Notes under the pieces: generated by a model
The model's input: only the letters and a program-made list of their open reading frames with translations
What the model was told of the DNA's origin: nothing
Databases searched by the model: none
Translations under genes and position numbers: made by a program
NCBI RefSeq assembly: GCF_958405895.1
Contig: NZ_CATZAR010000016.1
From: Ralstonia thomasii
GTDB taxonomy: Bacteria > Pseudomonadota > Gammaproteobacteria > Burkholderiales > Burkholderiaceae
Reading direction: 5' to 3' (one strand)
Length of the DNA stretch: 64,000 nt
Part shown: one piece after another, positions 46,244 to 55,352 of the stretch
Layout of the letters: each line of letters begins with the position of its first letter
How positions within the stretch are numbered: the first letter of the stretch is position 1

Positions 46244-46840
46244 ATGCAGGATCCGTTGCTGACGATGGCGCTGTATGTGGCCCTGGTGCTGATCATGCCG
46301 GGGCCCACGAACACGCTGCTGCTCTCGTCCGGCCTCAAAGTGGGCGTGCGGCAGACGAGCCCGCTCATTGCCGCCGAGGCGCTGGGCTATGTCACGTCAA
46401 TCTCGCTGTGGGGATTCTTCCTGAGCGCCCTGTCGGTCAGCCGGCCGTCGCTACCGGCCATCGTTAAGCTGCTGAGTTCTGCTTACATCCTCTACCTGGC
46501 CGCAAGGATCTGGCGACAAAGCGGTGCGCTGCAGCACGTTGCGGCAAATCCGGTGGGCTTGCGCGACATGTTCGTCACCACGCTGATGAACCCGAAAGCG
46601 CTGCTGTTTGGAAGCACGTTCTTTCCACTTGCGGCATTCCAGACCGCAGCCGATTTTGGGCGGACCATGGCCACGTTCCTGGTCGTGCTGGTGCCCATTG
46701 CCATCGGCTGGTCGTATCTGGGTATGCTCCTCACGGCGCGGCGCTCATGGGCGTCTCATACGCCTAAACTGTTGCGCGGCGCAGCACTGGTCCTGCTCAC
46801 TTTCTCGGGAACGCTGATGTATTCGGTGCTGAGCCGCTAA
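46244..46840 (+). CDS. LysE-family membrane exporter
   Basis: Inner-membrane protein of 198 residues with about six hydrophobic segments. The hallmark PGPTNTLLLSSGLKVGVRQT near residue 19 matches LysE/RhtB-type exporters of amino acids or related metabolites. It follows the LOG gene by six bases and ends 20 bp from the convergent DUF924 gene. Substrate unknown. Confidence 0.88.
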   Translation: MQDPLLTMALYVALVLIMPGPTNTLLLSSGLKVGVRQTSPLIAAEALGYVTSISLWGFFLSALSVSRPSLPAIVKLLSSAYILYLAARIWRQSGALQHVAANPVGLRDMFVTTLMNPKALLFGSTFFPLAAFQTAADFGRTMATFLVVLVPIAIGWSYLGMLLTARRSWASHTPKLLRGAALVLLTFSGTLMYSVLSR

Positions 46841-46860
46841 GCGGGAAAAGCGCCGTCAGC

Positions 46861-47439
46861 CTAGAACGACGACCCCGGCTGCATCAGAAACACAACTTCC
46901 TCGGGCGTGGAAACGCGCCCGAGCGCTTCGTTGCGATGCGGAAAGCGCCCGAAGCGCGCGACGATCTCGCGGTGCTTCTGCGCCCAGATGAGCGAGTCCG
47001 CGTCGCCTTCCTGATCATGCAGGCGCGTATAGAGGCGAATCGACTCGTCCTGCGCAGACAGCGCCTCGCTGTGCTCGAACGGCAGGTAGCAGAACACGCG
47101 GTGATGGCGCGTTGGCAATTGCGCGTCCCATCCTGCGGCCACGACGATCTGCGCGGTGTGCAACGCAGCCGCATCGCTGGCAAACGCGCGGGCGGTGCCG
47201 CGAAACATGTTGCGCGAGAACTGGTCGAGCACGACGATGCGCGCGATGGCTTCGAGCGGCGTGTCCATCCAGGTGTCGGCGTCGCCCGTGGAAAGCGCCT
47301 CCCACAGCGGCAGGAAGCGCGCGCGGATCTCGGCATCGAACGCGTCGGATTTGGTGAACCATTCCGGCCTTGCGTCGAGCAGCGGCGCGTTGCCGAACCA
47401 GAACGCGAGCACATCGTCGGCGGTGGGCAAACCGATCAT
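46861..47439 (-). CDS. DUF924 family protein
   Basis: Soluble protein of 192 residues. Motifs typical of DUF924 are ADDVLAFWFGNAPLLDARPE at the start and ARIVVLDQFSRNMFRGTARA near 67. The family folds as TPR-like helices and has no defined activity. The start is ATG at 47439, with AAGGAGACCCC upstream. It lies 49 bp upstream of nothing related; the truncated-haemoglobin gene follows on its far side. Confidence 0.87.
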   Translation of the reverse strand: MIGLPTADDVLAFWFGNAPLLDARPEWFTKSDAFDAEIRARFLPLWEALSTGDADTWMDTPLEAIARIVVLDQFSRNMFRGTARAFASDAAALHTAQIVVAAGWDAQLPTRHHRVFCYLPFEHSEALSAQDESIRLYTRLHDQEGDADSLIWAQKHREIVARFGRFPHRNEALGRVSTPEEVVFLMQPGSSF

Positions 47440-47488
47440 CGGGGTCTCCTTGAATGTGTTCTTGTGAGGTGCGGTTTAGCGCGCCACC

Positions 47489-47893
47489 CTAGCGCTGCAC
47501 GTTGCGCATCCAGTCGGCGGTCTGCCAGAACGCCTGCATCAGGCGCATCTGCAGGGCTTCGTCCAGGCCAATGTCCTGCATGGCGAGCGCCATGCAGCGC
47601 ATCCATTGATCGCGCTCCTGCGTGCCGATCTCGAACGGCAGATGGCGCGCGCGCAAGCGCGGGTGACCAAACCGCTCGATGAAATGATTCGGGCCGCCCA
47701 GCCAGCCGCACAGGAACCAGAACAGCTTGTCGCGCGAACCATCCAGGCTTTGCGGATGCAGCGCGCGCAGCACGGCAAACTCGGGCTCCAGGTCCATCAG
47801 GTCGTAGAAGCGGTCAACGAGTTCGCGCACACGCGCTTCGCCGCCAATGAGGTCGAACGCCAGGGATTCCTGGCCGGAAGTTGCGTCAGTCAT
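47489..47893 (-). CDS. Group 2 truncated haemoglobin
   Basis: Two-on-two globin of 134 residues. The motif FGHPRLRARHLPFEIG at about 74-89 carries the proximal haem His and the group 2 (HbO-like) pattern. It likely binds oxygen or nitric oxide in the cytoplasm; reported members take part in NO or peroxide handling. The start is ATG at 47893. It lies between the FtsX-type permease and DUF924 genes on the same strand. Confidence 0.9.
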   Translation of the reverse strand: MTDATSGQESLAFDLIGGEARVRELVDRFYDLMDLEPEFAVLRALHPQSLDGSRDKLFWFLCGWLGGPNHFIERFGHPRLRARHLPFEIGTQERDQWMRCMALAMQDIGLDEALQMRLMQAFWQTADWMRNVQR

Positions 47894-47929
47894 ACAGCGT
47901 CAGTCACATCAAGAAAAATCCAGGCGTCG

Positions 47930-50464
47930 TCACGCGTCACGAAGCGTTGCCATGGCCGGGCGACGCAGCACGTCGCGCAAGCCCAACCAGCCGCCAACAA
48001 AGGCGCACGCCATGCCGCTCACGATGCCCACCGGCAGGATTGCCGGGTTGAAACGATACGGAAAATCGAACACATACGCCGACAGCACCCAGCCGATGGC
48101 GATCGCGCCCACGCCGGCCATCAGCCCAGCGAGGCCGCCAACGATCAGCACTTCTGCGTACTGCGTCTGCCGCACCACGCTGGAGCCCGCACCCAGCGCG
48201 CGCAGCACGCCGGCATCGCGCAAGCGCTCGTCGCGCGAGCCGGAGAGCGCTGCATACAACACGAGCACACCCGCCGCCAGCGTAAAGACGAAGAGGAATT
48301 CCACCGCCGCCGTCACCTGGTCCAGCACGCCCTGCACCTGCTGCAGGATCAGTTCGGTATCGACCACCGTGAGGTTCGGAAACTCGCGCACAAGCTTTGC
48401 CGGCAGATCGGCCTGCCCGGCGGGAATGCGGAACGCGGTCACGTACGTCTGCGGCATATCGTGCAGCGCCACGGGCGGCAGGATCACGAAGAAATTCACG
48501 CGCATCGAACTCCAGTCGAGCTTGCGCAATGACGTGATGGGCGCATCCACGGTCTGCCCGGCGACGTCGAAGCGCAGCACGTCACCCAGATGGAGATTGA
48601 GCGTCTTGGCAATGCCCTCTTCCACCGAGGCCTCGGGCTTTTGTCCACTGAACCATTGGCCGGAAACGATGCGATTTTCAGGCGGCTGCGTGGTCGCGTA
48701 CGACAGGTTGAATTCGCGTTCGACCAAATTGCGGGCGCGCGATTCGGCATAGGTCTGGCGGTCGATCACCTGACCATTCACCTGCGTCAGGCGCCCGCGC
48801 ACCATCGGGTAGAGCGTTGGGTCCGCCACGCCGGCTTGGGCGAGGGCCTGGGCCACCGCCTGCATCTGATCGGGCTGGATATTGATGATGAACCGGTTGG
48901 GCGCATCGGCCGGGGTGGCGTTGTGCCACGAGCGGATCAGATCATTGCGCGTCATGGCAAGCAATAGCAGCGCCATCAAACCGACCGCAAGTGCCACGGT
49001 CTGCAGCACGCTCACGCCACGACGGCGCTCCAGCACGGCGAGCGCAAAGCGCCAACCCACACTGAGCGCTCGACCACGCCCCAAAGACACCGCCAGCGCG
49101 CGCAACCCGCCTGCAGCCAGCAGCGCAAAGACGACGATGGCGCCGGCAAACCCGGCAGCGGTCAGCGCGCCAAGCTTCACGTCGCGCGCAGACACGACCA
49201 GCAGCGCAAAGAACGCCGCCGCACCCAGCGCATAGCCGATCCATGCGGCAACCGCGCGCTCCGCCACATCGCGCCGGAGCACGCGCAGCGGCGCCACGCG
49301 CACAAGGCCCAGCAACGGCGGCACCGCAAAGCCGATGAGCAGCACCAGCCCCGCCGTCACGCCCACGATCGCAGGCCAGGCGGATGGCGCGGGCAATGGC
49401 ACCGTGACCAGGTCGCCGAGCGACGCCAGTAATAACCAGTGCGCGCCATAACCCAGCGCCACGCCCACCGCCGAACCCATCACGCCGATCAGCAAGAACT
49501 CCAGTGCGAACGTGCCGAGAATCTGCCGTTGCTTGAGTCCAAGGCATTTGATGACGGCCACCGCATCGGTATGGCGCGCGGTGTAGCGGCGCGCGGCCAT
49601 CGTAATCGCCACTGCGGCAATCATGGCCGCCAGCAAGGCGACGAGAGAGAGGAAGCGCTCGGCGCGGTCCAGCGTTTCGCGCATCTGCGGCTGGCCGTTC
49701 TGCAACGATTCAACGCGCACGCCACGCAACTGGCGCGTCTTCGCTTCGTTCTCGGCCCAGGTGTGGAACGTGCCGGCAGCGGCATCCGGACCCGCCACCA
49801 GCAGGCGATACGTGACACGGCTGCCGTAGGTGACGAGGCCCGTCGAACCGAGGTCCGACATCGGCAGCATCACCCGAGGCGCGAAATTCATGAAGCCCGC
49901 GCCGCGATCGAGTTCCTGGGTAATGACATGCGCGATCTTGAAGGTGCGCGTGCCGAGACGTATCGCATCGCCCACGCGAATGCCGAGCGCTTCTAGCAGC
50001 GGCGCGTCCACCCACACCGTGCCTGCGGCGGGAATGCCCTGGATTGGCGCGCCCACGGTATCTCGCCCGTCATCGCCCACCTTGAGGGTGCCGCGCAGCG
50101 GGTAGCCCATGTCGACGGCCTTGATGGCAGCGAGTTGCGAAGCGGGCTCGCCCGATGCGCCCCTGGTCAACGTGCTCGCCATGCTGGGGAAGGTGGCGGT
50201 ATGCGTGACCCGCAGGCCGCTCGCATGCGCATGCGCCTCGATGTCGGGCGGCAGCGGCTGGTCGGACACGACAAGCACATCCGCGCCGATCAGCTGACGC
50301 GCATCACGCTCCAGGCCGGCATGCATGCGGTCGGCCAGGAAACTGACGGACGCCAGCGCGGCCACAGCCAGCACCAGGGCGACGAGCAGAAGGTTCAGTT
50401 CACCGGCGCGCCAGTCGCGGCGCAGCATGCGCACGGCTTGGGTCCAGACGGAGAAACGTGACAT
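47930..50464 (-). CDS. FtsX-like ABC transporter permease (YbbP type)
   Basis: Inner-membrane permease of 844 residues. It is arranged as two MacB-like periplasmic regions (about 45-260 and 485-720) and about ten transmembrane helices in three groups, with FtsX-type segments at about 270-380 and 725-840. It resembles YbbP, the permease of the YbbAP lipoprotein/lipid-type transporter. No ATPase or TesA-like gene is adjacent, so its partner must be encoded elsewhere. The start is ATG at 50464. Confidence 0.88.
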   Translation of the reverse strand: MSRFSVWTQAVRMLRRDWRAGELNLLLVALVLAVAALASVSFLADRMHAGLERDARQLIGADVLVVSDQPLPPDIEAHAHASGLRVTHTATFPSMASTLTRGASGEPASQLAAIKAVDMGYPLRGTLKVGDDGRDTVGAPIQGIPAAGTVWVDAPLLEALGIRVGDAIRLGTRTFKIAHVITQELDRGAGFMNFAPRVMLPMSDLGSTGLVTYGSRVTYRLLVAGPDAAAGTFHTWAENEAKTRQLRGVRVESLQNGQPQMRETLDRAERFLSLVALLAAMIAAVAITMAARRYTARHTDAVAVIKCLGLKQRQILGTFALEFLLIGVMGSAVGVALGYGAHWLLLASLGDLVTVPLPAPSAWPAIVGVTAGLVLLIGFAVPPLLGLVRVAPLRVLRRDVAERAVAAWIGYALGAAAFFALLVVSARDVKLGALTAAGFAGAIVVFALLAAGGLRALAVSLGRGRALSVGWRFALAVLERRRGVSVLQTVALAVGLMALLLLAMTRNDLIRSWHNATPADAPNRFIINIQPDQMQAVAQALAQAGVADPTLYPMVRGRLTQVNGQVIDRQTYAESRARNLVEREFNLSYATTQPPENRIVSGQWFSGQKPEASVEEGIAKTLNLHLGDVLRFDVAGQTVDAPITSLRKLDWSSMRVNFFVILPPVALHDMPQTYVTAFRIPAGQADLPAKLVREFPNLTVVDTELILQQVQGVLDQVTAAVEFLFVFTLAAGVLVLYAALSGSRDERLRDAGVLRALGAGSSVVRQTQYAEVLIVGGLAGLMAGVGAIAIGWVLSAYVFDFPYRFNPAILPVGIVSGMACAFVGGWLGLRDVLRRPAMATLRDA

Positions 50465-50520
50465 GGGCAGAACATGGACGAGGCGCCCGATGGCGCAAAC
50501 CCCGCCATGTTCGCACGACT

Positions 50521-51621
50521 TCAGCGGGCGAGCGCGCGGGCCTCGTCAGCGTGCCAGGGCAGCGCCTGCTCTGCGGTCAGCAGCGAAACGTGCTCGGTCG
50601 GCCGGTAGCCGGCGAGATGGCCCAGACCTTCGCGGAAGGCCGGCTGCCCGATGCGCTCGATCAGCTCGCGCACCCAGGGCGACAGTGCGTCGTTGCGGCG
50701 CACCGCCAGGTAGTACGTTTCGCGCGTCAGCGGCACAAAATGCAGACCGTGCGCTTCGGCGCCAGGGCGCAGGCCGAAGCCGACGTCCGCCCGCCCTTCC
50801 TGCACGGCCACGGCGATCTTGTCGCTGGAGAATTCCTGCTCGTCGTACCCGTGGATCTGGTCGGGATACAGCCCGGCCGCCACCAGCAACTGATCGAACA
50901 GCAAACGCGTGCCCGAACTGCGCTGGCGGTTAATGAAGCGCGCCTGCGTGCGCGCCAGATCCCCCAGCGACTGCACCCGCCCCGCCCATTCCGCCGACAT
51001 CATCAGTCCCTGCTCGCGATCGGCCAGGGCGATCAGGCGCACGGCGGTCGGGCGAAGCCACTTGCGCAAGGTCTGGTGCGCGATCGAGCCCGCGCCTTGC
51101 TGCGGCGCCACATAGAAGCCGGCTACCTCGCATTGCTTTTCCTGCAGGCAGATCAGCCCTTCAACGGCGCTGCAGAACACGGTATCGATGTGCGCGCCGG
51201 GGCTTTGCCGCGCAAACGTCTCGGCCAGCAGTTCCACGGCCGGGTCATGGCTGCCCGAGAAGCGGATGCGCGCCTGCGACTGCGAGGCGTCTTCCAGCTC
51301 GGACAGGAATTGGCTCATGGCCTGATGCAGTGCCGGATCGAGCTGCTCGCGCAGGCGCATCTCGGCGCGCAGCATGCGCTCACCAAAAAGCGTGAGGGAG
51401 GCGCCCCGGCCCCGCTCCATGTCGAGCAGCGCGCGGCCAAGCATCTCCTCCCACGACCGCATCACGCCCCAGGCGTGCCGGTATGACAGCCCCACCTGTT
51501 TCGCCGCGCGGTGTAGCGACCCCGTCTCTCGCACCGCCCGCAGTAACTGGAACACCTTGCCGTTCGCACGCGGGTTGTCGTCCGGCCCCACCACCGGAAA
51601 TACCTCGAACTGGAATGTCAT
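50521..51621 (-). CDS. ModE-like regulator with periplasmic-binding-type domain
   Basis: Regulator of 366 residues. The N-terminal winged helix (about 15-95) is of the ModE/LysR type, with GSLHRAAKQVGLSYRHAWGV and MERGRGASLTLFGERML. The C-terminal part (about 115-340) resembles the MoaA/ModA- or helix-turn-helix-linked binding-protein fold (PBP_like/SUMF) rather than a mop domain, as in other TupA-linked regulators. Divergent from the tungstate-binding protein gene, so it probably senses molybdate or tungstate. Confidence 0.83.
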   Translation of the reverse strand: MTFQFEVFPVVGPDDNPRANGKVFQLLRAVRETGSLHRAAKQVGLSYRHAWGVMRSWEEMLGRALLDMERGRGASLTLFGERMLRAEMRLREQLDPALHQAMSQFLSELEDASQSQARIRFSGSHDPAVELLAETFARQSPGAHIDTVFCSAVEGLICLQEKQCEVAGFYVAPQQGAGSIAHQTLRKWLRPTAVRLIALADREQGLMMSAEWAGRVQSLGDLARTQARFINRQRSSGTRLLFDQLLVAAGLYPDQIHGYDEQEFSSDKIAVAVQEGRADVGFGLRPGAEAHGLHFVPLTRETYYLAVRRNDALSPWVRELIERIGQPAFREGLGHLAGYRPTEHVSLLTAEQALPWHADEARALAR

Positions 51622-51779
51622 TATGTTTATGGTTTCCTATTTACTTCCGCCGTACCCCGGGAGAACAATTCTGCTCGTTGCGGGGCGGGCATCTCGTGGT
51701 CGCTGGCTGCCCCCGACGTTGCCGCCATCATGCAGCATCCGACATAAAGCGTCCACGCCTTCGCGCTAGCCCCCACAAC

Positions 51780-52628
51780 ATGCCCCGATTGTCCAAAGCC
51801 CTTCGGCTATCTGCTCTCATCTGCCTGACGCTCGCGGTTGCCACTGCCGCATATGCTAGTGATCTCCGTATGGCTACCACCACCAGCACAGAGAATTCCG
51901 GTCTGCTGAAGGTCCTGTTGCCCAAATTTGAGGCCGCCACCGGCGTGCATGTGCAGGTGATTGCCGTTGGCACTGGCAAGGCGGTCAAGTTGGGGGAATC
52001 GGGGGATGTGGATGTGGTGCTGGTGCACGCCCGCCCACTGGAAGACGCCTTCGTCGCCTCAGGGGGTGGCATCGACCGCCGCGACGTGATGTACAACGAT
52101 TTCATCCTCGTCGGCCCAGACACGGACCCGGCTCACGTGCGCGGCCAGAAGAACGTCATTCAGGGGATGGAGACCATCGCTGCGGCTGGCGAGAAAGCCG
52201 GCGCCAAGTTCATCTCGCGCGGCGACAACTCCGGCACCGATGTCATGGAAAAGGCCTACTGGAAGACCGCCAACATCGCCCCGAATGGCAAGCCGTGGTA
52301 CGTGAGCGCAGGGCTCGGAATGGGCGAAGTGCTGAACATGGCCGCGCAGATGAACGCCTACACGCTGTCCGACCGCGCGACCTACGGCGCCTACCGTGCC
52401 AAAACGGGTCTCGACATCGTGTTGGCCGGCGACCCGCGCATGTTCAACCCCTACGGCATCATCGCGGTCAACCCGAAGAGATACCCGAGCGTCAACTACA
52501 CCGATGCAACCAAGCTGATCGAATGGATCACGTCACCCGCCGGTCAGCAGGTCATTGCCGACTTCAAGGTCAACGGAGAGCAGGTGTTCTTCCCGGACTA
52601 CGGGAAGGCGGTCGCAACCGGAAAATAG
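51780..52628 (+). CDS. tupA: Tungstate/molybdate-binding periplasmic protein (TupA-like)
   Basis: Periplasmic binding protein of 282 residues. A signal peptide ends at AYAS near residue 25. It is followed by the TupA signature MATTTSTENSGLL, with a second conserved segment in FISRGDNSGTDVMEKAYW that supplies anion contacts. The start is ATG at 51780 (MPRLSKALRLSALICL). The expected TupB permease and TupC ATPase genes do not follow; the next gene is a convergent LysR regulator. A 7-bp hairpin (CCTGCCC/GGGCAGG, 52636-52656) lies after the stop. Confidence 0.88.
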   Translation: MPRLSKALRLSALICLTLAVATAAYASDLRMATTTSTENSGLLKVLLPKFEAATGVHVQVIAVGTGKAVKLGESGDVDVVLVHARPLEDAFVASGGGIDRRDVMYNDFILVGPDTDPAHVRGQKNVIQGMETIAAAGEKAGAKFISRGDNSGTDVMEKAYWKTANIAPNGKPWYVSAGLGMGEVLNMAAQMNAYTLSDRATYGAYRAKTGLDIVLAGDPRMFNPYGIIAVNPKRYPSVNYTDATKLIEWITSPAGQQVIADFKVNGEQVFFPDYGKAVATGK

Positions 52629-52672
52629 CTTCCTGCCTGCCCCGCCGCAGGGCAGGACGACGGCGGTTCAGT

Positions 52673-53620
52673 TCAGGCCACCGCCGATTCCAACTGCGGA
52701 TGCTGCGGTAACTCGGCCGCCACTTCGCCGATCATGCGGCGCAGCCACATCACATCGGGCGCCGCGTGGCTGCGCTCGTGCCAGAGCTGATAGAAGCGCA
52801 TCTTGGGAAATGCCATGGGTGTCGGCAGGATGCGGATCGGCAAATACTGGGCGCAGTGCGCGGCGAACTGGCGGCCGGTGGTGAACACCAGATCGGTGCG
52901 CATCAGCACATATGGCACCAGCCCGAAATACGGCAGCGACACCTGGATCTGCCGCTTGAGCCCCTGCTCCGCAAGAGCCTGATCGATCATGCTGCGCTGC
53001 ATGACGGCATATGGCGCAGGCGCCAGATGGGGCATCTCCACATAGTGCTTGAGCGAGATGCCCTTGCGCGCCAGCGGGTGCTGTGCGCCCAGCATGCAGA
53101 CGACTTCATCGTCGAACAGCGGTGAAATGTGCAGATGTTCGGGCGGTGAAAGCCAGTTGCCGATCACCAGGTCCATGCCGCCTTGCTCCAGGGCGGCCAG
53201 GTAGTCGACCCCGGCATTGAGCGGATGCACCACCAACTTGGCGTGCGGCGCCTGCTTGCGTAGGCGCTCGACGATGTTGGGCAGGAAAAAGGCATCAAGA
53301 TAGTCCGGTGCACCCAGGTGGAACGTGCGCGTCGTGTTGCCGGGATCGAAATCCTGCGAAGGTCGGGCGATGCGCTCCATCGCCTCCAGGCTTTGCTGGG
53401 CCAGCGACAGCAAGTCATGCCCCCGCTCGGTCGGCACCATGCCGTTCTTGCCGCGCACCAGAATGGCGTCGCCGGTGATCTCGCGCAGGCGCTTGAGCGT
53501 GTTGCTGATGGCCGGCTGTGACTGGCCAAGCTTGACCGCCGTACGGGTCACGCTCTGCTCGGTGAGCAGCGTGTAGAGAACGCGCAGGAGATAGGTATCG
53601 AGGTGATCTTTGCCGTGCAT
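52673..53620 (-). CDS. LysR-family transcriptional regulator, likely controls xdh operon
   Basis: Regulator of 315 residues. The N-terminal winged helix-turn-helix (about 8-65) contains LLTEQSVTRTAVKLGQSQPA, and the substrate-binding domain occupies about 95-300. It is divergent from xdhA, with 213 bp between the starts, the usual geometry for a LysR activator of its neighbour. The effector could be a purine or urate; this is inferred from position. Confidence 0.92.
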   Translation of the reverse strand: MHGKDHLDTYLLRVLYTLLTEQSVTRTAVKLGQSQPAISNTLKRLREITGDAILVRGKNGMVPTERGHDLLSLAQQSLEAMERIARPSQDFDPGNTTRTFHLGAPDYLDAFFLPNIVERLRKQAPHAKLVVHPLNAGVDYLAALEQGGMDLVIGNWLSPPEHLHISPLFDDEVVCMLGAQHPLARKGISLKHYVEMPHLAPAPYAVMQRSMIDQALAEQGLKRQIQVSLPYFGLVPYVLMRTDLVFTTGRQFAAHCAQYLPIRILPTPMAFPKMRFYQLWHERSHAAPDVMWLRRMIGEVAAELPQHPQLESAVA

Positions 53621-53721
53621 CTGGAGGCGGGTAACGGCTGCGCCGACCCTTCTAAAAAACGTGCTTGAGGACGCTGTCAGTGTATGTCACCTGCACGCCG
53701 CGCCGCCAGACCGCTACCGGC

Positions 53722-53731
53722 GGGTATACCC
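53722..53731. promoter_or_regulatory. Perfect palindrome in lysR-xdhA intergenic region
   Basis: GGGTATACCC is a perfect 10-bp palindrome located between the divergent starts, about 102 bp from each. It may be an operator. It does not show the typical T-N11-A LysR dyad. I see no good -35/-10 pair nearby. Confidence 0.35.
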
Positions 53732-53833
53732 CGGATTTTGGCTTTCCGATGCGGGTTATCACATGGGCCAAATATTGCATTCCTGGCCCGGTGCTATGGT
53801 TCCGTTACACACACAAACAGGCGTAGAACCCCC

Positions 53834-55348
53834 ATGGAGACTCAGCCCATCCGCTTCTTCCACCGTGGCCAGGTCCGCACCGTCACGGACGCCCCGATCA
53901 CCCGGACGGTGCTTCAATACCTGCGTGAAGACGCGCACTGCACTGGCACCAAGGAAGGGTGCGCCGAGGGCGATTGCGGTGCTTGTACCGTCGTGCTCGG
54001 CGAACTGCAGGAAGATGGCAGCGTCGGACTGAAGGCCGTCAACGCATGCATCCAGTTCCTGCCTACGCTTGACGGCAAGGCGCTGTTCACCGTGGAAGAC
54101 GTGCGCGGCAAGGACGGCACGCTGCACCCGGTGCAAGAGGCCATGGTGGAGTGCCACGGATCCCAGTGCGGCTTCTGCACGCCGGGCTTCGTGATGTCGC
54201 TTTACGCCCTGTACGAAAACACCGGCAGCCAGGCGCCAATCCCCTCGCGCCAGACCATCTGCGATTCGCTCACTGGCAACCTGTGCCGCTGCACCGGATA
54301 CCGCCCCATCATCGACGCGGGCGAACGCATGTTCGAACTGCCCGCGCCGGCAGGCATCGATCGCACGCAACTGGCCGACACGCTGCGCAAGCTGCAGCGC
54401 AACGACACCTTCAGCTATGGGCCCGTCGGCACCGAGAATGCGCCGCGCTTCTACGCACCGCGCACCGCATCAGCTTTTGCCGCCATCAAGGCCGCGCATC
54501 CGAACATCCGCATCCTGGCCGGCAGCACCGACGTCGGCCTGTGGGTCACCAAGCAGTTCCGCGACCTGGGCGACATCCTGTACATCGGCCAGGTGGCCGA
54601 CCTGTACGCACTGCAAAAGCGTGACGGCTGGATCGAGATCGGCGCTGCCGTCTCGCTGGAAAAGGCCTACGAATTCCTGGCCGCGGACTACCCGGAGCTG
54701 ACCGAGCTGTGGAAGCGCTTTGCCTCGCTGCCGATCCGCAATGCCGGGACACTGGGCGGCAACGTCGCAAACGGCTCGCCGATCGGTGACTCGGCACCCG
54801 CGCTCATTGCCATCGGCACGCGCGTCGTCCTGCAGCGTGGCGAAGTCCGCCGCGAGTTGCCGCTCGAAGACCTCTACCTCGCCTACCAGAAGAACGCGAT
54901 GGAAGAAGGCGAGTTCGTTGCGGGCCTGCGCATCCCCGCACGTGAGGGCCGCGATGCTCTGCGCTTCCGTACGTACAAGCTCTCGAAGCGCTTCGACGAA
55001 GACATTTCCGCCGTGTGCGCGGCGTTGGCCATCGAGCTGGACGGTGACATGGTGCGCAGCGCACGCATCGCTTACGGCGGCATGGCGGCAACGTCCAAGC
55101 GCGCGACGGAGACGGAAAACGCCATCGTTGGCCAGCCGTGGAACGAAGCGACGGTGCGTGCTGCCATGGCAGCCATGTCGCGTGACTACACCCCGCTGAC
55201 CGACATGCGCGCCACCGACAACTACCGCCGCGTATCGGCTGCCAACACGGTGTACCGCTTCTGGCTGGAAACCCGCACCGATGCGCCGCTCGGGCCCCAA
55301 CAGATCAATGTGCGCGCAGTCGAATTGAATACCCTCACGGCAGCCTAA
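53834..55348 (+). CDS. xdhA: Xanthine dehydrogenase small subunit
   Basis: Fe-S and FAD subunit of molybdenum hydroxylase XDH, 504 residues, oxidising hypoxanthine and xanthine. The [2Fe-2S] ligands are in GCAEGDCGACTVVL near 45-57 and in CHGSQCGFCTPGF plus GNLCRCTGYRPI near 110-160. The FAD domain follows at about 200-380, with AGSTDVGLWVTKQFRDLGD. The start is ATG at 53834 (METQPIRFFHRGQV); an upstream frame lacks family homology. First gene of the purine operon. Confidence 0.95.
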   Translation: METQPIRFFHRGQVRTVTDAPITRTVLQYLREDAHCTGTKEGCAEGDCGACTVVLGELQEDGSVGLKAVNACIQFLPTLDGKALFTVEDVRGKDGTLHPVQEAMVECHGSQCGFCTPGFVMSLYALYENTGSQAPIPSRQTICDSLTGNLCRCTGYRPIIDAGERMFELPAPAGIDRTQLADTLRKLQRNDTFSYGPVGTENAPRFYAPRTASAFAAIKAAHPNIRILAGSTDVGLWVTKQFRDLGDILYIGQVADLYALQKRDGWIEIGAAVSLEKAYEFLAADYPELTELWKRFASLPIRNAGTLGGNVANGSPIGDSAPALIAIGTRVVLQRGEVRRELPLEDLYLAYQKNAMEEGEFVAGLRIPAREGRDALRFRTYKLSKRFDEDISAVCAALAIELDGDMVRSARIAYGGMAATSKRATETENAIVGQPWNEATVRAAMAAMSRDYTPLTDMRATDNYRRVSAANTVYRFWLETRTDAPLGPQQINVRAVELNTLTAA

Positions 55349-55352
55349 GAAC

